A stretch of 64,000 nt of DNA, taken from assembly GCF_000003815.2 (NCBI RefSeq), contig NC_049980.1, positions 26,035,815-26,099,814 of the forward strand. Direction: 5' to 3'. Origin of the DNA: Branchiostoma floridae. Taxonomy: Eukaryota > Chordata > Leptocardii > Amphioxiformes > Branchiostomatidae. The notes under the pieces were generated by a model. The model worked only from the letters and a program-made list of their open reading frames with translations, was not told the origin of the DNA and searched no databases. The position numbers and the translations under genes were made by a program. Each line of letters begins with the position of its first letter. The first letter of the stretch is position 1. Below are positions 1-13,985 of this stretch, piece by piece.

Positions 1-327
1 TACGCTGTCAGTTACGTGTTTGTAAAGATAGCTGCCCAACAAAACACTAATTCCTGCTACACTGGGCAGATCTGTTCCACAGCATCCCCAAAGCTAGTCT
101 GTAAGAAAGTCATCAATCCCAATGTTTCTGTTCTATAAAAACTCCAGTTAACAACAAGACTATTACATACCCTATGGCTGTCTCCTTACAGGTACAGTGC
201 ACCAGTGCATGGCACTCTTTTGTTTGGACCCTCACTACACCTGGTTTGCACCAGCATCTGTTATTCCTAAAAAAATGTTAAGTAATTCAGGTAGCTAATT
301 AATTTTTGATCTTGTCCTCAGCTGAAC

Positions 328-3300
328 TTATTCTGTTTTCGATGAAGCTTCCTTGTTGTCATGATCCTTCTCTCGTCTTGGGAGAAAGTAGAGCGGCAGC
401 ATGCCCAGGAGGCAGCCTACTGTCACACCAAAAACACGACCCTGGAGAAAACATGAAGACATGATTTGTTGAGCGCTATGAGTGCAGTCGATCCTGATCT
501 CAACAGCCACTCAAGGGACTTAAGAAAAATGGTTGGTGACTGTTGGTGGCCGAGGGGCATAACAATGTAAAATTGGACGTGACTCTATGGTACCGGTTGA
601 AATTTGTCTTTCCTAAGCAGCAAAATTCTGTCCATGGATAGAGGGACAAATGCTGAGTTGATATCTATGTACAGCTGGGACAAACTGCTTGTTACAAGCA
701 GATTACTGATAGCATCATTGAGAATACTGATGACGTACCAGATTTGCTGCCCATTTTGAAGAAGACATGTCCAGTTGCTGAGGAGTCAGCTCCGGTGATG
801 GGAGCCCCACTTTCAACGCCAGCACCTCAACATAACTTGCTGCTCTGTTTATTTAAAAAAGAATATACATAACACTCAAAAGTGAAATTTACATCTACAC
901 AAGTGGTATCTGTAGGGATCCCTAAACTTTAACTAAGCACATAAATCTCAACATCTGGTTTATCGCTTGGTGTCCCCCGGCCCATCCTGTAAGTATTACA
1001 TGTGCTTTCACATCCTACATTGTATGTAGAGGTTTGATGACGGTTTCCAGCTACCACTGTCTACATGTACACATGAAAAGTCTTGCTGTCTCTGTTTGTC
1101 TTGCGATTTCTGTAAATGCAGAATATTCGCGGTGGTTTTATGTTTTTCCATGGTGGTAAGAGACTACAGTGCATGCTGCTACCGCGAACTTAAAACCACT
1201 GCAAACTGTCCTTTTCCCGTTACCGTGAAATTAAATCCCCGTGAAATTAAATGCATTTACAGTAATCTAATAAACTGTGATGTCAGTGAAGTAGAAGCAA
1301 GGAAGACACAAGTGTAAACAAATGATCATCTTAACAATCTGTTTGCTATGTTTTATGATTGATCCCTTTTATTTCTTTTTTGTTTTGCGACTAATAATCT
1401 TGCTAATAATTCAACTAAATTCTGGTATACTTACCCCAGCCCAAATAGGTCTGATAACAAGTTGCCCAATCCAGCAGCTAATAAAAATACATGAAACAGA
1501 ATACATACTTTCAATCCATCTTATGTTGAAAGCGCAATCCACAAAAATCAAATATTTAAGTATTCTGGTGAAAGGAAATAAGCCTTTGCAACTTTAGCAG
1601 ACAGAAAGACAATTATCAGGGTACTGCAAAAGACAAATTCTTATCTAGCAGAAATATATATGTGTTTCATCCTTACCTGCTAATGTTGAGATGCCTAGAG
1701 CAGTTCCTATCGTCACATCTATGTAATCACCCTGAAATGGAACGAAAATGGTTGAACAATATAGTCATGAGGAAAGGATACTTCATTCCATGAGTAAAGT
1801 ACTAGTAACAGCAGAAAAGACCATTTACTAGTACCTACTAGTAACATTCAATACTAACTGTTTTATTTTCATACATCACATTCTTCTTTCCTGTGTATTT
1901 TCTCTTTTGTATCTTTCCAAATATTGTAGCCTGTCAGGCAAACAGTTTTAAAACACTGTTGTCAATACAAAAGTAATCAAATCTCTAATAACCATATTAA
2001 TCATGTTATTTGCAATGTACTATGTAATAGAAAATGAAAGCACAGCAGTGATACTAGAATGATACAGCAATGGTCTGACAACATTCTTGCCTTGGGAGAA
2101 TAATCTATCCTAAAAAACAATTTCCTTCGACAAGAAATGACTTTCAACACATTGCAGCTGCAGATCCATCATGCATCTTATCTAGACAGTTATGTTATCA
2201 ATGAAAAAAGTGGTATCATATCAGGAAAGTTCCTTAAGCAAGCTGTCATGCACTCAAATAAAAACTAATGAAGGCTTCCTATTCAGGTCAATTCCTTAGA
2301 GCATACATCTCATGATAAGAAAGAATGCCCAAGCAGGATGGGTTTGATATTTGCTTTATATGGTTGGGTTTTCAGGGATTCAACATTCTGGACGAATACT
2401 AAAAGCCCAGAAATTTGCACACAATGCTGTTTTAACCACACATTGTTCTAATTTCTCTAAATTGGAGGTATTCTATATATGTTAAGGTTAAACAGTTGTT
2501 TTTATCCAACATGATATGATATAAAAGATAATATCCATGATGCACACATTACAATCAAAATATATCTTCATGCAAATGTTCACATTGTGTGATGTAAGCA
2601 AATATAAATGAAAACATCTGTAATAATACCAAATACAATAAGAACCATACATACTGCAACTAACATAACAGCATTGTCCAGAAAGCCAAAGCCTATGAAT
2701 GGCAAGATATTGTGTGTGGCAACTGGAAGGAATAGAAAAACATACATACATTCAGAACTCATATCAATATCTGTTGTTAGTTTCATGTCAAAGCAATCCT
2801 AAACAGTACATAAAGCACATGCACATATGACTTCTTTTTCATATCATGAAGTGTGTTCAATGTTACCATTAACAAACAACTAAGAAAATGAAATGAAAAT
2901 TGAAAAGCATGGATCTATTTCGTATTTGGCAGACTGTCAACTTATTGTTGTTGGTTTTGACCTTGCTAAATTGAGAAAGTCATGTTTGATTGCAGCAGTT
3001 GTGAGTTTGTCCAGGCAATGCAGGAGTGATGTTTATTTGGTTTGGACACACTTACCGAGCCATAATTGTCTGGATGTTGGTCTAATTGATGGATTCCCTA
3101 CAGAGGTACAACAAAAGGTGAAGTTACAAACATTGAAATATACATCATAATATTCCAATGTGATCTAAATTTCAAACAGCAAAAAGAGAACACAGCTTTC
3201 ACATAAACTTTATAGTATTTTTATTAAAACTTGACACAAAAATACAAAACTTTTCTAATCAGGATACCTTTTAATCATTGGTTTTAATTCTTCTATGTCT

Positions 3301-4834
3301 TGAATTTTGAGAGTTTTTATAATATAAATATGTGTGGAAAGGGTAATCAAGTATATTTCTGACTCACATACCCTCTATTTCTTTGATCTTCCATGTATCA
3401 AATTTTTCACTGAAGAAATACATTTATATTTCCAAAGTGCTCTTTAAATGGCATAGCCCATGTCAGCTTGGGAAACAAGAAGCTATTTACTATCAGTATC
3501 ACTCCAAAAAATTATTTGCACACAAAGTCTCACACACACTGAAACTCACTATCCATTCTAACATCAGTTTTTCCCCATTGTTCGAGGGTTAGACATGCTT
3601 GCACATTGGATGTCGTGGTTTGACGGCAGATCTCCAGCTGCTTCTGTCCTGCAAGTTTACATTATAGAGGATGAGATGGTTTGTTTTTTGGTCAGCTATG
3701 TGGGTTCTGTCCTTCCACGGTCATGTAGAAATGCCATAATTGTGCTAAGGCACCATTTCAGTTTCCAGTGGCATTGTTAAGGATAACGTTAAACATGATA
3801 TCAGTACTTCCTTTCAGGAATGGAGAGTTACTGACCCGGGTGTCCCAGACCAATTTGGTAAAAGAATTCAATTTCAAGCTCAAGAGACTGTGAAAGTAAA
3901 ATACAACTTATGTTTTCTTGTTCAATACAAACTTAATCCAATCCTGAACAATAATTTCACGCCTGATAAATCCTAATTATGACTATGAGTGACAAACTGT
4001 GCTATGATTGAAATGGGTCTTAACATTGCCAACACAAACAAACAACATATTCGATTGTCAATTTGCTTAGAACTCAATTTCATCCTCTAGCATGGAAACC
4101 CGTTGAGCTTTTAGTTAATTGAGGCCAAATCCTTTTGCCACACGATGATGCAGCTTTTAGTACAATTATGTAAATGAAAAACTATTAGCTCCTTCAATCA
4201 ACTGAATGCACAAATTGCTGCTGATTGAGTAAACCACACATATTAAGCATTCCAGGCTAGCCTTAAGACTTGATTTGTAAAAACAAAAAGGACCAACAAG
4301 CATGTGTGACCATATACAACTAGACAGTCTAAAATATAACAACGTCCAAAATGGAGTTCTCATTAAAAACAAGTCATGATCTAGTCATAAACAACAGACG
4401 ACCATGATGTACCGTTACTTTGCAGGGCGCACTGTGTCATACACTTATATGTTGGGACTGAAAATTTGGATTCATACATGCCCTTACCATGGATATTCCT
4501 CGTCTTCTCATTCTATAGAATAGATCTAGTGGAAAGACAAGTAGATAAAGCAACAGATACCGATACCTTGGCCCTCCTGTGATTCAAACTTCTGTAACTC
4601 AAGAAGCAGCGTCTGTCGTTCCATCTTCCGCAGCGTGTATACAAATTCCTTGGCGCCTTCTGGTTTGTCTAATGTGTACTCATAGACAGTCCTGTGCTGG
4701 AAAAAGGCTGGGAGATAATTTGTTCCGGACCGGAGCAGTACATGGTCGTGACACAACGATCGGACGACAGTAGAGGTGACAGCCTGAGAAAATCTGGTCA
4801 TGACAGCCGCCATTTTGGATCCAACTGTAAACAT
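328..4834 (-). CDS. TMEM65: TMEM65, mitochondrial inner-membrane protein, 7 coding exons
   Basis: Coding exons on the minus strand, in order: 4567-4834, 3056-3097, 2655-2722, 1677-1731, 1435-1477, 739-844, 328-441. All junctions are GT..AG with matching phase. They sum to 696 bp, 231 aa; human TMEM65 is about 240 aa. The family core is clear: LPFIGFGFLDNAVMLVAG (first membrane segment), IGTALGISTLAAAGLGNLLSD (second, glycine-rich), LTPQQLDM, and a C-terminal GVTVGCLLGMLPL membrane segment followed by a charged tail. The N-terminus is Arg/Ser-rich without many acidic residues, as expected of a mitochondrial presequence. The family lies in the inner mitochondrial membrane and is linked to mitochondrial Na+/Ca2+ handling. 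The start is the first of two in-frame ATGs (codons 1 and 8); the second is also possible. The 42-, 43- and 55-bp exons are too short to appear as open frames on their own. Confidence 0.93.
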
Positions 4835-5269
4835 GGAATTTACATTCGCCTAATCATATTCACGCTCCCTTCACTCGCACTGTCTCAAGCAAACTCAATT
4901 CAAACGGCATTTCGTTACTTAAGTAGTTGAATTGATTACGTTAATCCATTACTAATGAGTCTTTAGCCACGTTTGGCTCAAAAGATTAACTTGATAATTA
5001 GCAACATTCGGATTCGAGTGAACAGGCGGCTAATTTTACCGTCGGGAGGCATACACACGAGCGACATCTAGCGACTTTTAGATAAATCACAGCATGCACC
5101 ACAGAAAAAGTGTAATGCGGTGCACGTGTCCCAGAGGGCGTAGGGATACATTTAAAAACATATAAATCATTTACTTACCCGAGAATTTCAATGAGACATT
5201 CGTCAGCAGTGATTCAGCACAATTAGACACTTTGCTTCTCTTTGCTTTTTCCCCAGTGGGTTTTTAAAA

Positions 5270-5655
5270 AGCAAACTAAAAGAGGCCTTCAGATACAGGC
5301 AGAAGATCGATAGCCTACGGTGGACTCAATGTCTGGATCCAACCTACCGCCAGACACACGTCCGGCCCCAAATCTGACATGCTTTCAGAGACTATTAAGA
5401 AAAAGAAATGACCAAAACGAACGGACACGGACTATGGACGCTGAGCATTCGTTCTACTAATGTTTTGTACCATGTAATGTTATATGTAGTGATATATGTT
5501 AATAGATTTATCAGGACTCGATGTAATCTGTATCTGTATCTGTCATGATATGATCTCATGGGTCATGACCTCAACGAAAAGCGGCCTGTAGGCCGATTTG
5601 AACTTCTCATGAATAAATAAGCTTAAGGTTCAAACAAACAAACAAACAAACTTTG
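5270..5655 (+). mobile_element. 3' remnant of a non-LTR retrotransposon with (CAAA)n tail
   Basis: The segment ends in a short GC hairpin (GCGGCCTGTAGGCCG, about 5581-5595), a TGAATAAATAAGC stretch, and then a CAAA repeat (about 5630-5650). A hairpin followed by a simple-repeat tail is typical of LINE 3' ends. The upstream part reads like a decayed C-terminal coding region with several stops. The left boundary is approximate and the clade is not determined. Confidence 0.55.
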
Positions 5656-7915
5656 TGACTATACGATGGTACAGTTTTGCAATGTTTCTATACGTTTAGC
5701 TGACAAAATCGTCTTGAATATATTTCACCTAACCAAAGTATTGTCTTTGGAGCATACAAGTAAGGCGCATGTGTCATTTCTGACCGATCATTTGTGCTCG
5801 TATATCTTCCTGTGCTCGTATTTTGCATATCCAAGCGGTATGAACGTCACTGCATTTGCGCTAACTGATTTAGATATCTCCAATCAAAGCTACATACTGA
5901 TAGAAAGTATCAATTGCGTGCCTTTTTCTCTCATTACGATTATACGGTCGGCCTGTGGGGTCTGATTAGTAGCCCTGGTAATTCTTCCCGTACATCTTCC
6001 CAAGGCTCCTGTTATTACGTCTGGAGAGTAGGTAAGAAAGTGACAAATAGAAGAGAACATTAATCGTACTCTCGGGGAACATTAATCGTACTTTGTTAGC
6101 CCAAACTATGTCATGTCACGCAGATTTTTCAGCAGACAAGCATTGTCGAAATAATCAGATCGATGCCAGTTTTCTGTGTTGACTGTAGAGCCACAGTAAC
6201 ACCACGTTGCTATATATTTTGATAGATACGGCTCTACATAATCTGTATTAACACTTAATAACAGTTCTACTAGAATTTTTGAACTCTATTATCCCCTGAT
6301 TCGGTTACGTATACTGAAGTCGGCGCAAATCGGTGCACACTGGCGTGTAGTCCAGCAGTGAGATACCCAGCTTAACGGTGCCAAGCTGTCGATATGATTT
6401 AGCAAATGTTGTTTGTACTTGATTATTAAAGAAAAAGCATTTTGATCCGTTCATTATTTTCAATTCACTACTGTGATACAGTCCCTCCAGTTGATTCGGC
6501 GTTTCAGATAAGAAATGCATTGCCTTGTATCATCGGCCATCGCTACAATATAATACTTCGAACCTGGTATCCCTTTTCATGGATCGTCCAAAAATAATTT
6601 TCCTTCTCAGTTTCGTCTCTTTCTTCCCTGTACAATTTACCCTCCCACAAGTTATCACGGTCCGCTCTTTGGTGAATATGCCTTTGAGAGAAGGCTGAAA
6701 TACGCAAGGGAAAGAGACGACCACCTCATATATGTACAAGTGAACTTTGCAAGAAACTCAGGACAAAGACGCAGAGAGTTAAGTTTTCGATGTGACGATA
6801 AACTGCATGCCTTTATTCACAACTCATGGACAAAAAATGCCCAACAATACCATAGAAATTTACACAAAACTTAATGGAAAATTAAATATTCCGGCAAGTA
6901 AAACAAAAAATTGCAGTATGTACAAAAATAAGAACATTCCTGTATCAACCACAAGTAGCGCGCCCGTGTACACAATAAATACATATTGAATAAATTAGGA
7001 ATACAGCGTTAGAAAAAAAGGAGCACACATTCCTCAAAGATATGTCGCAAACACAAAATTTAAGAATTAAGCACTGTTCAATTTCTAGAACATATGCGTA
7101 GAATTCTAAAGCCTCACACTTCTAGAGGTATTCAATAATTTCTATGTTCCTAAAGTCTTACTCGTCACTCAGGGTCTACACTTTGTCCACGTACATTCAG
7201 CCTTGCAATCACTGCAGACAACAGCTTTTCTTTCATTTATACAAGAAGGCAGTTCCCTCATTAGGGCTGCAACTAATGCTGTATACGTGGCTATAATACT
7301 ATTCTGTACAGTCATTGTCACTGTATAATAGGTTCACTTTTTTGAATGATATAATTCGATTGGAATCTTTTCTTTAAAAAATTCTATGCTTGTCCATTCG
7401 CTTTATCCATAAATCAAGGTTATGTGGTCATGGCAGTGTGTTATGTTCAACACAGTTCTAATTTACTTTCAAACTTTGGTACGCTCGATTTGTAATGCTC
7501 ATAGGTCACTAATGTGGACTGAGCATTTCATCAGCACAATTTAGCGATTAACAGTGGCAAAATCATTGGACCATGTTCAATGGGCGATGTGCAGTGCGGT
7601 ACCGATTGAGAACAGCAAGCAGCAGTGAGTGTGTTTACTAACCCGCAAACACAACCACTGCCACTCAACAAAACCGTTTCTCTCAACCCGCCGCTTTTCA
7701 ATGATTAATTTGCTGTACCCAAAGTCGCGGTAGAATTCTTATAAAGCCATGAGGATATCGTCGAACAGACATCACCAATTCCGCATTACACTGACTTAAC
7801 CATACAACCCCGATCGCTAAGGACAAGCATTTCATCCTTTTTGTCTCACACTTGTCTCTTATGTGTATCAAAGACAAATTCCTTACATTTCTCTACAATT
7901 CAACTGGAATAATTT

Positions 7916-7945
7916 GATATATTTATATATATATATATATATATA
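7916..7945. repeat. (TA)n microsatellite
   Basis: Uninterrupted alternating TA run seen directly in the sequence, inside intergenic DNA. Confidence 0.85.
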
Positions 7946-10173
7946 CGTGACACAGTTCATCATCACACAAGTTCTACCACTACAATAGAACAATTTTTCA
8001 CACGATTTTGTTTGACACCAGCAGACATTATTCAAGCACAAACATTGATGTGTACTTATATATAGAATCCATTATGATCATGTTCTATCTATCATCTTCA
8101 GCAAAGTTTCCCCGTCTTGGCTACTTTGAATATACAAATCTACGTAATGCTGATAGTTGGTACGGTGCCCAGTGTGTGTAGCACCCTGAAAATGCATTAT
8201 TTATAGGAAGGAGTTGACGGTATTTTCCAACGTCATTTTCTCATTGCTTTTGTAGCTTTCTATTTTTTAGATGTCGTTCCATGTTCTTCAGGACAGGTAA
8301 CTCCATCCGACATGTAACGATTGTTTGTTTTTTGGACAAACCATTAACAATGGTGTATCCAAAAACAAGGGGAACGAAAATGGGAATAAAGATATAGAAT
8401 AGCACATGTAAATAGAGGGTGAAAGAATGTCCAGATCTAGATCTATTCTTCCTAAACGTTTTAAAACGAGTGGCCAATAATTTGACTCTTTTAGATTTTC
8501 CTATGGCTTTACTTTGGACGTGTTCATGTCGAGGCAAACTGAGTTCCCATGCCCGGGTGTGGATACCTGTATCCATAAGGAATTACAAACCAGACGTATA
8601 TAGCACACGATGAAGTGTGCATACGTGGTCTGGACTAGAGTGTGTGGTATCACAACTTTGAATGTCGTTCCTATTGAGCATGGGAGTTGTTCTCTCAAGC
8701 ATTTGGACTCTCTTCAGTTCAGATGAGTGGAGACTCATGTTAATAGACACGAGGCGAAGTGTATGTACTACTGGTCTATTTTGTCACATTAACAACCCCA
8801 ACCCCGGCAACAAGCCTTTTGAAACGTCATGTTACTAATTTTGGACCTGACTCCCATGCACTTTTGCTGGACTGAATGTAGCCAAAGACCGTGTACGGCC
8901 GTCACTCCCCACTCCATCAATAACGACATGCGCCATTTCACAGGCGCCATGTGCCCTCGACCCCTGCATCCTTTTACAAATGTGCTACAAATGTGCTTTC
9001 GTTTGTTCACGACCCCGCAAATCTGCGAGACAAACTTTTCGACCAAGGTGGTGCATGGTCATGGGCCCTCCCGGTTTGCCCCGACAAAACGCGCTCCACG
9101 GGTTATTGAACATGTTTAAAGTACCAAACGTTTCGTGTGTAGTGGTACCTTTTGGGTTCAAGAACCGGTAATATTATATGTATGTTTATATAACATACTT
9201 CCCATAACGCATGGCAACACTCTTCATGCGTGTCTAGGCCGAGAGATTTGCCAAACTTCAATAGAAAGACTGCGACAAGAGAATTTCGCTTGGCTAAAAA
9301 CAAGGTAGAGCCTTGGAGTCATAGCAGCAGTTAACGCAGTCTGCACATTACAGCGTTGGTGTGTTTTACTTTTAGGCTTCAAGCGGTAAAAACACCAAAC
9401 CTCTGCCATACTGAAATAAAGGCAGTTTTGAGCAAAACCTTTTTTTGTTTCATTTGACAAAGGAAGATGGAAGTGGCCTAGTTAGCTGAAATGTTGCAGA
9501 CTTGGGCAGTGAAGATTTTGTTTTGTCCGTCCATATTCATTCTAAGTTGCCCCAACAAGGAAATTTCAGTAGGTCTGTCCAAACCAAAGTTCCCAGGCCA
9601 AGATGGGGCAACGAAAATGAATCAAAATCCGGCAGTACAGTGACATATGCGGTTTGGGCAGATGAGATGATGTGCATAGTTTGATCATACAGTACATGTA
9701 GTCTAATGCATATTGGATTTCAGAGGGGAATCAAGTCCACTCTTAAAATGACACATAAATTCTCTTTTTCTGACATAGAACACTGTTATAGATATATATA
9801 TCTATGTTCATGGCATCACTGGAAATTCTTAAAGTTGCCCAAGTCAAAATGAAGTCATGAAATCTTTACATCAGTTCTGACTACCTGTCTCATTAAGACA
9901 TAACAACTGCTCCTAAAAATTGAGATTGTCGGGGTCAGATTCAAGTCACCAAGTCCTACCTCGTCATTTCTCGGGGGTCGAGACTCCGTCTCCCGACAAA
10001 CGTTGTCAGAATTTTCCCAGTCCTCCACCAATCCTCCACCTGGAAGATATAACTGTCTTCCACTCAGCAGCGGCATGTAGCGATCCAGACGCGAAGCGCA
10101 TCCTTACTAGGTTCCCCGCCACACATTTGGGCGGGACGTCTGAACTTTTAGGATGTTCACAGAACGTCGAGTC

Positions 10174-12729
10174 TCAGTTCTTCTGCTTCTTTCCTCTTTT
10201 TTGAGCTCGTGACATTCTATCTCTTCGTCGTCTGGACCGGCCGCTTTTGTGCCTGGGTAAAAAATGAGCCGACCGTTGTGTTTTTTTCGTCTTCCTTCCT
10301 CTTCTTGGCCTCCCGTTTTTAGCAATACTCAGATACCACCTGACGCCCTTGCGATGTCTTTTCTTCGGGTGCAGCGCCGACGAGTACGTGTTGAAGTTGT
10401 TGGCCTCGATGGTCTCGTGCCATTTGCAGTTGTCTCGGAGCTTCTTCTGCGAAGTCAGACAACGCTGCTGTATGAGAATGATTTGTGATAAGATCAGAGA
10501 CTAGAGCTGTGTGGTGATATGTGATGGTATGTTAACAGAGGATCTTTGTGGCGCAGGTGTTTCGCTTTTCGCTGGAGGGTACAGCACTGACGTGACAGTC
10601 GTGTTATAACCTCGCTGTAAGCCAAGTACTAAGACACGTATCTCACATGCAATAATCAATCATGTATGAAAATGATAAAGCTTCTAAAAATACAACCACC
10701 TGTAAACTGAAAGACTCTGTATCTACATGTGTCTGAGAATTTGCAGAAGGCTTCTAAACAGATCCAATCGCTACAATGGATTTATATCTGTCGTTTCTGA
10801 AAATTTTCCTCGTTTCGCTAGCACGGTTCCACTGATGTTAGGCTCACAGACAGTCCCTCCAGACAAAACACCCATCACGTCGGAATAATACTTTCCTAGC
10901 TTTGAAGGGTATCGCCAGGGCTTAATGGGGATTTTTCTGACTAACATCTGCCAAACACGGGTCAATTTGGTGGGGCTGAACTCGCTCACCCGTAACATGT
11001 TCTTCAGTTTTCAAAACTGCGTCCGTGTTGCCTGCTTGAAGCCAATGCTCATCAACTCAAGCATCCCCGGGGAAATCCTATCTATCTTTGTTTGGATATG
11101 AAACTGCTGCATGTCATCGCCAAACAAAGTGGCGACAGACAGTGGAATACCGGTGTTACCACTTTCCTAGCCCGGGGCAATACAGCTGGCAAATTTGTCT
11201 CTTGTTCTTTCCCGCTTCTCTCTACTCCTCAGTCTGCCAGGGAACGTTACTTTCCTGAGTGCCGTCCCGCGGACTGACACCGTACCGGTCCCCGGGCGCT
11301 AGCGAGACGTGTTTCAAAGGCAGTTTACAGCCTGGCTAAATTGATCGTTCTAGCTAATGCACTGGTCGTTTTGCACTTTACATTTTTGGCGTGCCTTCGA
11401 TGAAGAAAGTCGACACCACATCTATTCATGTTTTGTTGTGTTGTTGTTCTAACCTTGTGTAAACTAGTTACTATAACATTGCTTACACAAGATTGTCAAA
11501 GCGTCTGAAGTTGTGCTTTTATAGTCGGAACGCGCCAGAGAGACACTCTATACCTTCTCTTATTCAGAGTCATTCAGCGCGCCTATTCAACAAGTGGTTT
11601 CACGGCACACGACGGACTGTTTTCCGTTATCAAAACCAAACTCTTTCATGTCCTGTTTTCTACTGTTCCACTTACCGAGCCGTACACCTTGCCCCGTTTG
11701 TTCATCGCCAGGTACAGGCCGCTCTTCACACCTTTGATGGCCAGGATCCCCACATCCACGGCGCGGACTTGCAACAAAGCTGAACGGCAGAAATGGACAA
11801 GGAATAGTCTATTAACGGTAAAGTCAAACACACAATGAAACACAATGACAAAGAAATAAACAGGATGTCCTGTAATGGGACAAGAAAAGGGTGGAAATGA
11901 CAAGGAAAACACGGGCGGCATTCCCACTACCCGATTATGCACGTGGGTGAGCAGAATGCATCGATTAAAAGTTCCTGCACACAAGTCTATTTTGGGGAAA
12001 TACTTTTATAAAGTGCTTAACCGGTGAATATTTCAAGCACGCCAACCTGCGATCGGAGATAGATACTTCTGAAGAGGCCATAGGTCCTTTTAAAACAATT
12101 TGATGGCGAGATATGATTGGCATCTTGTCGCGTTGTTGCAGGTATTACTGGGCTGAGCGGAATGGCACCACAGGTGGCATAGAAATGGCTTTTCAATTTC
12201 CAAGCCTAGAAAAGCCGGTTACAGGAAAGTTCCCGGTCTTTGGGCGGGCTTAACACTACAGGATCTTAAAATATAATCGGACATTCTGAGACTTAAACCT
12301 TTCGGTGCCCGATCGTTTCTAGATCATCCCCCTCGTTTGATAGATATCTGTGGATCCGCGGCGAGACTTATTTGCACTACAATTAGCGAAATTGCGATGA
12401 TTTGTTCTCGTCCACCTGCCGGGTGAGCGGATTGTCAGGAGGGAGAACTGACAGGAGGTGACCTTACCGTACGGCGAGGTGTGATCCCGGGTGCCGTTCA
12501 CCTTCCCGTCGGCGTTGATCTGCAGGTGAAAGCGCGTGCGGCAGTACAGGCGCTGCAACCGCACAACACCCTGGATGCGAGTCAAGTCAGGGTTCGGGTT
12601 CTCGTTCCACGTCCCATGCGGTACTGATCTCTCCACGCGGGTGCTCGCGGTTGTTGTGCTCACAATCAGGTCCAAATATCCTCCGAGAACAGTTAATAGT
12701 AATGCCAATAGTCTCACTTCTGCCCCCAT
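10174..12729 (-). CDS. Fibroblast growth factor of the FGF3/7/10/22 type, 3 exons
   Basis: Exons: 12468-12729 (start ATG at 12729), 11676-11779 and 10174-10446. The middle exon is 104 bp, the classical FGF exon 2, and the phases 1 and 0 are the family pattern. Total 639 bp, 212 aa; human FGF10 is 208 aa. Residues 1 to about 24 form a hydrophobic signal peptide, so the protein should be secreted. The beta-trefoil core runs from about residue 57, with [11 protein letters not shown] (conserved Cys63), an N-glycosylation sequon at Asn78, [18 protein letters not shown] in exon 2, then [18 protein letters not shown] (second conserved Cys129) and [15 protein letters not shown]. The [13 protein letters not shown] block is characteristic of FGF7/10/22 and FGF3. 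The last 20 or so residues are very rich in Arg and Lys, suggesting heparan-sulfate binding or, as in FGF3, nuclear targeting. An open frame continues upstream of the chosen ATG, but only that Met begins a signal peptide. The exact subfamily needs a tree. Confidence 0.9.
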
Positions 12730-13885
12730 TCGGTACCAGGCGGTCCGGCGTGTCGTCAGTCTGCGTCGGTCTAGACCGTGTTGTGCCGCGGGCCGAGGTC
12801 TGCCCTGTTCATGGGGTGTGAAGTAAAGTGTGGCCGTTCGGCCTGAGCCAAGTCTGGCGGCGAATTCCTCAGGTGAAGCCGTACCTGCGACATTGCCTTG
12901 GTTTCGCACAGAAGAATGTCAGGTATTCACGTGGGAAACGCAAGGGGGTGAGACGACTCACTTACCACATTCCCTGTCCGTCGGCATTAGCTTTCGGAAG
13001 TCGCGCTGGCGGCGATGTAGCCGTCGGCATGCTTGCTCGCCTCTCAACTGCAGGGTAGGTCGGTTCAACTTGCCCGCCCGATCCCGGATCAACACATGAT
13101 TAAGTCACCCACTTGCTGGGCCTTTCCCCGCCTGCGCGCTTGTTTGTTGTTCCCGTGTTTGGGTACAAGCGCTCTACGTAACCAGGACCGCGCTATAGGA
13201 GGCAGGTGATATGCTATGCCCACTTTGTTGCGACCGCCGTGGTCAGAAACTTTTAAGTGGTTCTTGGGTATCAATTTGTACAATACGCCGACGTCACCGT
13301 TTTTGGACGATCCACACGGCTCGCAGTAGAGACCCAACAGTCATGACGGAACTTAATGGCATTTTCCTCATTGTCCATTTGTCGGGTCTTTCAGGTGAGA
13401 ATTGTCCCCAAACAGCTGCTCTCCTTGCATTATTGACGTGCTTTGTAAATGAGCTATTTTTACACGAGTATAAAGAGTCATTCTTCAAACACAATCACCA
13501 TGTTTTCTTGTAGCAGACAGAGATATACATCGCACCACGCGCCACCTCTCATGAATTCGTGCTCTGTAAACCCACGGCTTACTTCAATTGGGTGGAAAAA
13601 AGCTAAAGAAAGCCGCCCCCTCCACCGATTTCTAAGCCCTGGACAGTCGACAAAGAAACGGTCTCTGTCGTTTCTGGGTTACAACCACGTCAATGGTTTC
13701 CAACGAGCCCAATACTAAAAAGCAACATTTTCATCTACAAAAGCGCACCTGGGCGGCCCCTTTATACCCTTTGTATAGAGGGTCTACTCCTATCAGTTGA
13801 CTAACAAGAGGCAGGCATTTTCCGCTAGTGTAAACAATTTCTTACAGGATGATGCGAGAGGGTATTTTAACATGTATGTAGCGCC

Positions 13886-13985
13886 NNNNNNNNNNNNNNN
13901 NNNNNNNNNNNNNNNNNNNNNNNNNNNNNNNNNNNNNNNNNNNNNNNNNNNNNNNNNNNNNNNNNNNNNNNNNNNNNNNNNNNNN
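13886..13985. other. Assembly gap (100 N)
   Basis: Exactly 100 unknown bases, the usual placeholder for a gap of unknown size. Frames crossing it are meaningless. Confidence 0.99.

Larger units (their letters stand above)
4835..10173. other. Intergenic region between TMEM65 and FGF
   Basis: Contains the TMEM65 upstream region, a LINE 3' remnant (about 5270-5655), a short TA dinucleotide run near 7916-7945 and, at its right end, the presumed 3' UTR of the minus-strand FGF gene. The open frames here (for example 5666-5965 and 8241-8576) lack family motifs and flanking splice sites. I see no further gene. Confidence 0.6.

Noticed and set aside
8241-8576. 111-aa frame with a hydrophobic stretch upstream of the FGF 3' end
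   Set aside because: No family motif, no partner exons and average base composition; likely chance.
12319-12909. 196-aa frame containing FGF exon 1, taken as one protein
   Set aside because: Only the part from 12729 to 12468 is coding; the rest is 5' UTR-side and intron read-through past a clear donor.
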